Origin: Daphnia pulex
Taxonomy: Eukaryota; Arthropoda; Branchiopoda; Diplostraca; Daphniidae
Length of the DNA stretch: 64,000 bases
Assembly: GCF_021134715.1 (NCBI RefSeq)
Contig: NC_060023.1
Location: 7,316,001 to 7,380,000, forward strand
Direction of reading: 5' to 3'
Shown one piece after another: positions 55,661-64,000 of the stretch (positions are counted from its first letter, which is position 1; every line of letters starts with the position of its first letter). The notes beneath the pieces are model-generated. The model was not told where the DNA came from, searched no databases, and saw nothing but the letters and a program-made list of their open reading frames with translations. The position numbers and the translations under genes were made by a program.

Positions 55661-57302
55661 ATGCTCAAAATTAATGACAGATATATCATTGAAGACTTGG
55701 CTTGATCTTAATTTTTAGAAGTCATTTCAGATTAATGGTAGGCTGGAATTGTTTTTTTAATATAATATATATATATTTATTATATAAAAGTTTCAATCCG
55801 TTTGCAATCCAGGTCTAATTGAAAAAAAAATTAACTGAAAAAGTGAATAACCGAAAAATCAAACTGAAACATTTTGGAAAATCGGATGCGAACTGCTTGC
55901 CAATTTAGAAAAAAAGAGATTGTGAAATTGTTATCTCGCTGTAAAGGCTAGATATATGATATATTTTTTTAAAATTGAATTTTTGCAATTTCTCTCGATA
56001 AATGTGTGTGAATAGATATAAGAACAAAGAAAATTGGTCGGGTGCCGCCACGGCGGCCGGAGGTGACACTGAAACTCAACTGTTGTTGTTGTTGTTGTTG
56101 TTGTTGACAGACTGTTCTCTCATCATCTTGTCCGACTGGACAATCATTTCTATCCACAAAGAAATGTTTACAGCAACCGATTGGCGGGTTGTATAAAACA
56201 ACAATTCACTGGCACTGAAGATATTATTAGGCCTCGATTTGAACTCGAATGATATAACAATCACTTGTCATCAGACACAGTCGAATTGATTTTTCTTGAT
56301 TGCAGTAAACACAAGTTGAATTCGGCTTAGGCGTTGACGTTTAAACAACACACACACTCAAAGACGGCGGCACTCTTCCGGACAATTCACAGTTGACGGG
56401 GGCTGTGTAAGAGGTACAGACGGGAGCACATGTAACACACTGAAAAGCCAGCCAGTAAGAATAAGCAGGGAGTCGTCTAAGAGTTGGATATGATTTGGTT
56501 TGGTGTTATGCGAGGGCACAGCAATAAGTCGAGCACGTTGTGGAGTAGACGTGCAGCCGGTTGGACGTGGCACGCATGAGTGCAGAGGCGGTGGCTGGGC
56601 CCGGCTCTCTCCATCATCGTTTTACTCGCCCTCCCCTTCTCTGCCTTTAACCGAAAAACCTTTTGCTGGGCTGCTGCTGGGCTGGGGCCGGGGCAAACGT
56701 AGACGGTGAGAATGAGGTGGCGGCCGGATAGAGCGGTGGGGCAAGACTCCACCCATCCAGCGTTGGGACTCCTCTTTTTTCAATTTACATCCGACCAATC
56801 GGCGGGCAGACGGCCCGATTGGGCGCGCTGCTCCGTCCAGATTGAATAATTCGACAGCTACAAATAACAACAACGAGAACCCCCCAAAAAGGAATAAGGA
56901 GGTGGAAAAAATATAAATATTAACGCCAGTCTATTTGTGTGTAAAGATCGTCCATCAGTTTATACCCCCCCTCTATATCCGCCTATATCTCTTTTGATCA
57001 TTATTCGTCTGTGTGTGTTTCTTCTTCAGCTAAATTCTTCTCCTTTCCTTTTTCGGCCATGGGCGGCCATCATGGGATGGGCGGCCCGGGGCATTACACG
57101 GAATAATCACAGGAATAAGCTCGATTAAAATTGCCACCCACTTGGAATGGGAGTTGATCAGCCGGTGAGTCGAATTGAAAACAAGTTTTGGGAGACATTT
57201 CTGGGTGATTTTGTTACCCACTCTTGGGTTTGTGGCAGTTTCAGTTGACTCCATTATTACCACTCAATTTGATTAGGTTCTTCTCAGGTTTAAAAAAATG
57301 AA
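55661..57302. other. Upstream region of INCENP with microsatellites
   Basis: A TA-rich microsatellite lies at about 55757-55790 and a TTG microsatellite at 56083-56106. From about 56370 the sequence becomes rich in GC and CpG, with overlapping unsupported ORFs on both strands. A likely 5' UTR exon ends at a GCCGGTGAGT donor at about 57166, followed by an intron to the TTCTCAG acceptor at 57288. Confidence 0.45.
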
Positions 57303-58490
57303 ATGACTCAAGGAAAATCGTCGTCTAATAGAGTCACAGGTATTGGTACTTTTACGGGTACTAAGCCAGTGGGAGCGATGCCTACTAAAGCCACCGAAGA
57401 GGACGGACTCAAGCGCAAGGAATTGGAACTCAAGCGGTTGAAGGAAAAAGAAGAGGAGGCTGCTCGCAAGCGTGAAAAGTATTTGAAAGCCAAGGCCGAG
57501 GAACAAAAACAGTGCGTCCATTTTATTTACCTTTTTCGTCACCTCAGCTGATGTTCTCATTCATTGTTTCGTATTTCTTATGCAGGGAACACGAGACTCG
57601 AGCGAAACGTGCCTTGGCGCAGCGCACCCTAATCACTAAACAACACACAGAGGAACAGAAACAAAAACTGGAGAACAAAGAAGAAAAGAGTGCCCGCTTG
57701 AAGCAGAAAATACAAGCTGAGAACCAGGAGAAGGCAGAAAAGTAAGGCGTTGGTGATTGAGTGACAAAGTTAAATTAAATTAATCCAATTCTCTTTGTAC
57801 AGCGTCCGGATAGCTCTTCTGCAAAGACAACAAGATGCCGAACAGCGCCGCAAGGCCGAAGAACTAAAAAAGCAACAGGAATGGGTAAATTTATTTTCTT
57901 GGAGGCTTCATATAAATGCTGATGGACTGATTTCTAATGTTTATTTCTTAGGAGGAAGAACAACTTCGTTTGCAAGCCGTTAAGAAGGAACAGGAGGAAC
58001 AAGAAAAGCAAGTTAAGTTGAGGTTTGAAATTCAAATGTGTTTTTGCTCTAACGTTTCAAGTATTTTATGCCAAACGTGTTTGAATTCTCAGGCAAGCTG
58101 AGGTTGAAAAAGCCAAGACCAAGAAGGGCAAACTTTTCAATCCCGATAACTATGATATCGGTGATGTGCGCTCAGATTTCTCTTCCGAGAAAGATTCCAG
58201 TCCCAAAAAACCTATTCCTACCTGGGCTAGAAGTAAGTTAAAAAGTAAGCTAAACTTTGTTGTTCATCACTAACAGAAAATTATTATTCAATTATTTAGG
58301 GGTCAATCTTAATGAGGCGTATCTTAAGCAGCAAACGGAAACCGATTTCATTGATATCGCCCAAATTTTCCCCGAAGACATACTCCTTCAAGATCCTATT
58401 AACATGAACGACATATTTAAGATACAACGTGCCTATTTTAACAAGCGCAAGACCAGTGCCCTTTGGAAAACCCCTACCGCGAATCTTTAG
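57303..58490 (+). CDS. INCENP: Short INCENP-like protein (coiled coil plus IN-box)
   Basis: Six exons (57303-57511, 57586-57741, 57803-57884, 57952-58022, 58093-58232, 58300-58490) join in frame at GT/AG sites to 282 aa. A short basic start (QGKSSSNRVTGIGTFTGTK) leads to a long charged single helix (about residues 33-180, Lys/Glu/Arg/Gln). The IN-box then reads NPDNYDIGDVRSDFSSEKDS, PKKPIPTWARRVNLNEAYLK, INMNDIFKIQRAYFNKRKTS and ALWKTP. INCENP binds and activates Aurora B in the chromosomal passenger complex; the TS in KRKTSALW corresponds to the phosphorylated TSS motif. Usual INCENPs are 650-900 aa with an N-terminal CEN box for survivin and borealin. A stop codon two codons 5' of the NEM start (57292 area) means no longer N-terminus is encoded in this exon. 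It is intact and probably expressed, or else a clean partial duplicate. Confidence 0.85.
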
Positions 58491-59376
58491 CCTTGCTTCT
58501 ATCATTCATTATAATACAAAGGTACACGGTTATTCTTGTTTCCTTCTGAAATGTGGATTTCTGTCATTTTCTGTCAATTTTTTCAATGTGGATTTCTGTC
58601 AATAACAAGACGCAACAGGAAGATGGGAATATCCAATAAGAATTTGGCAACGCTCGAATATAAATTTTTCTTATCTTCGGTTCTTCCTCTTGTCTTTGAA
58701 TTATGCATTAGGAAATTTAAAAAACGAGCTTGTCGATCCAAAAGAATTCCATTACCGCTTCGTCTACAAAATCAATGTTATTCAAATAATTTATGGCAAT
58801 CGAACAATCGGGTAGCCGTCGATTGCTAAACCATCAAAAGTAGAAACCTGGAAAAGGCTTTTTCATGATTTATACTGACATCAACTGCCATCTAATAGCG
58901 CAGATATCATTTTAGGAGTTTAAAACCATTTCTACATCTTTCATCTCCGATTCTCTTCTGAAAAAAAAATCATTCAGGCCAACTCTATTACCGTATTACG
59001 CAATACTTCTTTAGTTTGTTGATTCACCGCTATGGGCGCCCTGTCGTTTTCCAGACATGTCCAGACCGGGAAAATCGAATCCCCTTCCGGAATTCCGAAA
59101 AAAACCATTATTTCAAAATGCAATTAAAAGATGAAAATAAATTGTAATTAATTCAAAACGAATTGAAAAATGTGCGTTACACCTTAAAGTATGATTACAC
59201 ATCAATAAAACAAGTTAAATAGCATAAACATAATTAGAAATCTGATTAAAACAGTAGTGGACAGCAGTGGACAGTGCGAAAAGAGTTCCCCTGGCAAGTC
59301 ACATATAAGATATAAGCAACCCCAATGGCATTAGCAGGTATCGCAGTTTTCTATTGCAAACAAACTATCACACAGT
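58491..59376. other. Downstream region of INCENP
   Basis: 3' flank with one AT-rich ORF (58536-58829) lacking domains. No gene is supported. Confidence 0.4.
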
Positions 59377-59658
59377 TTGAAAATGATCGGAACTTTGGAA
59401 GTAACTATATTTGCTTTCCTTTTTCTTAGGATCATAGATTTCTTCAGTCGAATGACCAAATCACAAACTCGGCGTTCGGCTATTAACCTGAATAAGATTA
59501 AACCTGACGTTGCATGCAGTAACCAGCATGCACTTCCCCGACCTGATATTAACGATGGATTTTCGACTCCCAGCGGAGAAGACTTGAACAACCAAAGTTT
59601 TCTTCGTTTGATTACAGAAAACAACCTGATTCCGTTCACAACGGAAATCGGTTGTTGA
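59377..59658 (+). CDS. Uncharacterised 93-codon ORF with hydrophobic N-terminus
   Basis: The start MKMIGTLEVTIFAFLFLRII contains a hydrophobic run that could be a signal peptide or anchor. A polar tail follows (SNQHALPRPDINDGFSTPSG). A minus-strand ORF overlaps it (59331-59687). No family is recognised. Confidence 0.25.
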   Translation: MKMIGTLEVTIFAFLFLRIIDFFSRMTKSQTRRSAINLNKIKPDVACSNQHALPRPDINDGFSTPSGEDLNNQSFLRLITENNLIPFTTEIGC

Positions 59659-60627
59659 ACAACATCATTATTACCCCGGTGAGCCAATTCTATAGGGTAA
59701 TAATATTACAGAATTTTTTAATTCTTATCACTTTTGTATTTTTATGCGTTCGGTTGTACCGTGAATATTTTAATATGTTTTGAAATACGTGGGAAGAATG
59801 CGTTTGTATGTTTTTTAAAAAAAATTTTCGGTGTGATACTCTCTATTTAGTTCGTGTGGTACTATTTTAATAGCGGCGTTCAAACTTAAAAACCAAAACA
59901 ATCATTTTTAATTGTTTATTGAATTGAGATTCCACGTTAATTATTTTTTGGTTCTTCTGCATCATATCAATCTGTTTCTAGGGGGGTTTGTAAAAATGTT
60001 AACGAAGCTAATTATAAATGACGTAAGTGGTGAAGTCGTTAGTTTCGTCTGCTGCTTTCTCAATCAGCTGAGCCCCCAAGAGACTGTGGTGTCGTGACAA
60101 ATGGTCTCGTAATTTGTGATAATTTCTGTGTTTAACAGTAATTTCCATCGTTTGAAACAAGTCCAACTATTGATTTTGTCATTTCAGTTCTCGGCGATGG
60201 ACTAGCAATTACGACTACTGGCTGGTTTTTAAAATATTACGATAGCGATAGCAATTCTCGGAATCACGTGAAACTCGTTTTCGTGTGATCTCGTTCACCA
60301 GAAACTGAATTCGGCAATAGAAATAGCCGGCAATAACACCAACTCACATGGACTTGAGGAAGAAGCTGCTGTCGAATCAAGTTATTCTTCATATCCTGGA
60401 ACAAGTTCATCAGATGGTAGTATGATTTCTTCCAAACCCCAAACAAGACAAAGAGCAAACATAACTATTTCTCATTGACTCTTCAACAGAAAATCTGACG
60501 GATGTGATTCTGAGCCACAGAGCCAGACACTATGAATCCTTGTGTCGAGCTAAACACTTCAAAGGCCGGAAAGAAGACTCTCAATGGGAAAATTGAAGTT
60601 CCAAATTGTATCAATGTTTCTTGAACA
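59659..60627. other. Intergenic, promoter side of the LEM gene
   Basis: AT-rich, with no domain-bearing ORF. The last 150 bp before 60628 should hold the 5' UTR of the LEM gene. Confidence 0.4.
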
Positions 60628-61220
60628 ATGGCAGATGAAGAGCTTATTAGACAACTAAAATTGCACAAAATTTTTGCACCAGCAGTGCCAGACATTACGA
60701 GGTCAATTCTCATCAAACAACTGAACTATGCAGCTGCCAAACGTAAAAGAAAGCCAAAATCTTTTGCTGAACCTTTCAAAAGTTTCCAGGATGACAAGGA
60801 GGAGCAAGAAGTATATTCCATGGCGGGAATGATGATAGATTTGTTGGCTCGCCATCAAACAAGTATGCACGTTGCTTACCTTGCAGTAACACAAGTTCGC
60901 GATTTCCTGATTCCACTTAAAGAGCAAAAATCAAACCCCAAACTGAGGGACATTAAGGCAGTTCAATCCCCTGTCCGGCCAGAGATCCAATTAATTGAAG
61001 GTGAAGATTTGCACGTTGGTCATCGATGGGCATTTTCGCCCGACAAATCAACAGCCCATGAAGATCAATCAGATGAGGCCTCCTCATCCAACAACAGCAG
61101 CGTTACACCTCGACCAAAATTGTGGGAAGGCCAAGCATTTAACACTGCTGGAGTGAGTACGCAACCTCCTTACCTGTTAACCCAGTGCCTCAAAGTTCGC
61201 AACATGTTTGACGCCGAAGT
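60628..61220 (+). CDS. LEM-domain protein, first coding exon
   Basis: The start MADEELIRQLKLHKIFAPAV followed by PDITRSILIKQLNYAA is a LEM domain (about residues 1-40: L..EL...L...g..pGPit..TR.....kL). The LEM fold binds the chromatin factor BAF at the nuclear envelope. The next about 155 residues are polar: YSMAGMMIDLLARHQTSMHV is a possible helix, and SDEASSSNNSSVTPRPKLWE is disordered. The exon ends at 61220 at a GTAAGA donor; read-through stops at 61224. Downstream exons are not identifiable: repeat R2 copy 2 starts at about 61250, so the gene either splices over it or is cut there. It could be an ANKLE- or MAN1-like protein. Confidence 0.65.
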
Positions 61221-61249
61221 GTAAGATTCATTTAATTAATATAATTCAG

Positions 61250-61950
61250 TATTGTTTTGAAACGTTTTGTCGTTTATCAGAAAATGAATAGCTCAAACCT
61301 TGAGCATTCCATAAAAATTCGAAATAAGCAACACATATACCAAAAAAATAAACGTTAACACGAAGCACGAAGTAAAACTGTGGTTTTTCAGAGAAAACAA
61401 CGAAGATATGACAATATGCACTAACAATTCTTATGACAATAAAAATCCGACTTTTGTCTTAAAAGCCTACTTAGGAGTTAGGTCACAGATGTGAGACCTA
61501 TATCAAACATGTTTGTTTGTAAAACGGAATAAGTTGACAGATTCTTGATTCAAACAAATCAAAGCAATAAAACCATGAAGTCAAGGGAAGGGTTCATAAA
61601 TCTGCTACAGCAGCATCACAATGTGTCACCGGAAATATAAGTTCAGAAAGAGAAGAACATGTTTTAATCAGAGGGTGAAATCCTGTCATGTCTTTGGATG
61701 ACGGAATACAGCTTTGTACTGCATTTCACGCCAGTTTATCGGAACGTTAGTCGATCCTGTCAGGAAACAGTAAACCACTCCTAAAGTTGATGAGTGGATA
61801 AATTCCTAAAAAATTGAACAAACGATTTATTAATAATTTAGATCGCAAGTGGCAATCATAACAATTAAAATTAATTTTTAACCTGCTCGACTTTCTCCAG
61901 CCACAAGCGAAACCAAAGTTTGTTGGCTTTCTCCAAGTTGTCGAAAGAGC
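61250..61950 (+). repeat. Dispersed repeat R2, copy 2, ending in a U1 exon
   Basis: Direct copy of about 32930-33596. The last part encodes, on the minus strand, the terminal exon of family U1 (KANKLWFRLWLE). Confidence 0.65.
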
Positions 61951-61986
61951 TTGTGGAGAACTCATTGAACTATGTATCCCTTTCAC

Positions 61987-62225
61987 GTCTAAGCAGGAGT
62001 GAAGCACGACACGTCCGACGGCGTAATTGACGTATTTGATCGATGGCCAGCGATGACGGGCAACTTTCTAGCGGGCAAAAAGAATTTGCAATCGGGTTAA
62101 ACAAAACTACTAAAATTGCTATGTAAGCAAATAAGATTCTCAACGCTAAATTAATTTGAGTTTGCTGCGATAATAATTTATCTTTACATTCGATCATATA
62201 GCTGGTTCATCGCTATTAACTTCAG
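61987..62225 (-). repeat. Dispersed gene-like repeat, copy 2
   Basis: Direct copy of 20105-20335. The minus strand again encodes MIECKDKLLSQQTQIN and the hydrophobic ILFAYIAILVVLFNPIAN stretch. Here the upstream start differs (an in-frame stop replaces MGKVNSDEPA). Confidence 0.5.
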
Positions 62226-62291
62226 CCAACTAGATAAATAAATAGTTAAACCGTCATTGAACATAATTTTATGATGCTGTTACAAGGAATA

Positions 62292-62600
62292 CCTGTAGCA
62301 AACGGTGTGCAATTTCCACCAGATCTTCCACTTCCAGGCATACTTGAACATTTTCTACGACTTTGGCCCTTACGGGCAACAAACTGCAGAGCAATTGCAG
62401 TGATGAGCGTAATTAATTAACAGTAGACCTATCAGGTCGCTTCAAGTATCTTGCCTTATCACAGGCAACCAGCGATTTTAACATCGGCTCAAAAAAAGAC
62501 TTCAAATGAACACGCTGGTAGATCATCAGATGGTCGATCTAAGAAACCCCCCGGTTTACACATGTCAATGTAAAATTCTTCAATGGGACCTTTGAATCTG
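62292..62600 (-). other. Unassigned minus-strand exon-like pieces
   Basis: Reads FKGPIEEFYIDMCKPGGFLR, then in another frame DHLMIYQRVHLKSFFEPMLK, SLVACDKARYLKRPDRSTVN, then LRSSLQLLCSLLPVRAKVVE and NVQVCLEVEDLVEIAHRLLQ. They end near a GTATTCC donor-like site at about 62293. These are clearly protein-like, but the family is not recognised and frameshifts separate the pieces. Confidence 0.4.
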
Positions 62601-64000
62601 GACAAAAATTAAATAAAAATCATGCATTTTACTAATAATTAGTCAATTAAAGCTTATACTTTAAAATAATTTACTTGAAAATCAAGATTGGATTCTATGA
62701 AAGAGAAGTGCGAATAGGTTGGTTATTAATTTGCCAGGTTATTCCAATTCTAGTTGCCACTTCAAGATATATTAAACTCAATACTTCAGGGTAGACTACG
62801 CCTTCACTCATAAACTGATAAAATTAGTTTTTTTTTAAATAGTGAATGAAAAGAGAAACTCTTCTTTTCTTAGTGTTTTAAAACTTTACTTTAAAACCGA
62901 TTTAATTATTATACATATACATTTCCAAGTGTTGATGATAACCATAATCCCCACCTCCTTTTGTTTATTTGCCTGTTTGTATTTTTGCGGTTTTGTCTCT
63001 TATTCTCCAAGAAGAAGAATCCCCGTCTCTCTACATTTCCCCCTCTCTATCCATCCCTCTCCAACAACTTTCGTGACTGTGATACTTAAACAAACAATTT
63101 TTGTCAAAAAAACAAAACAAAACAAGCCTGGATGAAATAAATAAAACTAAAAATTCATTATTTATTTATTTAATTATATAGGGTGTTGAAACATTGAAAG
63201 AACGAACGAGATGAGGAGGAGAAGAGGTTGAAAAAATTGATTAACAAATTCGGGAAATGACGTAATAAAGACACGAAATCGTGAAAGGGGGATAAATAAA
63301 AGTGTTAAATAGAGATTTCTATAGCATCGTATTACGGTGTATCATTAAGCGCGTCAATTTTTGTTTTGTTCTCAGGCGTCATCACAGTTTGAACACACAG
63401 TTCAGTAAATTGTCTCTTTTTAAATTCAGACAAGTTACTGGCCATTACGATAATCGTTTATATAAATGTTTGTAAATGAATGGGATGCAGATAAGAGGAT
63501 AAGGTAATGTTATATGACGTTGAAGAATGTATACCGTAGTAGTTTTTTTTGTTTGCGACGACGACTGCAAACCCAAAATAACAAACACCAGCCTGGATTG
63601 ATTGACTTGACCGTTGAATCAAACCAATTAATCCAGTCCAAAAATATGAAGAAAATGAAGAAAAGAGTCTGGAAAAATAAACGCCATCATATCGGATTAG
63701 ATAAACATACATTGAGACAGGGAGATATGATGATAGTCAAGTCACGAGAGTTGCGCAATGTCCTGATGAGGGTAGAACGGTAGAAGAATTAATGAATGAG
63801 GTACACAAGGACGTACGGACGACGACGCCCCGGCATTTCGAATTCAATTTGCAGCCGAGAAGAAGAAGACGAATAAAAGTGAAAATTTCGAAATGAAGAA
63901 TCAGAATGTCGGAAAAATTGTGCACGGAGATTTGTGTCAGTGTTTTGCTTTTTACTTGGTTGGTGGCGCTTTTCTCCGCTTTTGACCGAAAAAAAAGAGA
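62601..64000. other. No gene supported
   Basis: AT-rich. Overlapping short ORFs at 62842-63135, 63458-63783 and 63737-63925 show no domains. A basic peptide (KKMKKRVWKNKRHHIGLDK) at 63640-63700 is not enough to call a gene. Confidence 0.35.

Noticed and set aside
56002..56264. Poly-Gln, poly-Asn or poly-Leu ORFs
   Set aside because: They are translations of a TTG microsatellite on the two strands.

Overview
The window looks like nuclear DNA of an arthropod. Genes are split by short introns of roughly 50-100 bp with GT..AG ends, and there are a Halloween-type mitochondrial P450, an INCENP, a BTB-BACK protein and a LEM-domain protein, plus many broken LTR retrotransposons (Gypsy, Copia, BEL/Pao), a LINE, MULE and hAT-type debris. 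The compact introns and gene types suggest a small crustacean such as a cladoceran, but this is an inference; nothing in the sequence names the species.

Layout. 1-1,942: P450 resembling CYP315A1 (shadow), minus strand, seven of its exons in the window and the last beyond the left edge. 2.6-5.0 kb: a block bounded by an 80-bp inverted repeat that holds broken pieces of EXOSC7, a bacterial histidyl-tRNA synthetase and cyclin G. 7.7-9.4 kb: an intact three-exon BTB-BACK gene, minus strand. 10.7-11.1 kb: a frameshifted helical ORF. 13.0-20.3 kb: an LTR-like repeat, a long foldback palindrome, a deleted Gypsy element and a BEL/Pao gag-protease remnant. 21-28 kb: dispersed repeats, a trihelix-type DNA-binding ORF, a 74-bp tandem array, a LINE endonuclease fragment, a MULE transposase fragment and a tRNA-like sequence. 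28-31 kb: a degenerate RING gene and an intron-containing topoisomerase II pseudogene. 31-37 kb: repeats, a broken unknown gene family and an ARMH3 exon fragment. 37.9-40.6 kb: two Copia remnants. 41-48.5 kb: unassigned exon fragments, inverted-repeat transposons and coiled-coil exons. 48.5-49.5 kb: a decayed bacterial addA helicase gene, with a hAT-type element directly beside it carrying an 8-bp target duplication. 51-55.7 kb: second copies of several repeats, including the Gypsy derivative, here interrupted by a hAT MITE. 57.3-58.5 kb: a complete but very short INCENP gene. 60.6-61.2 kb: first exon of a LEM-domain gene. The last 1.4 kb shows no supportable gene.

The genes that look functional are the P450, the BTB-BACK gene, the short INCENP and the LEM exon. 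The rest is mainly a graveyard of duplicated host gene fragments (EXOSC7, cyclin G, TOP2, ARMH3, RING), transposon remnants and two pieces of alphaproteobacterial type (hisS, addA). The bacterial pieces are the most unexpected content: they suggest old transfer of DNA from an intracellular bacterium. No joint pathway links the intact genes.
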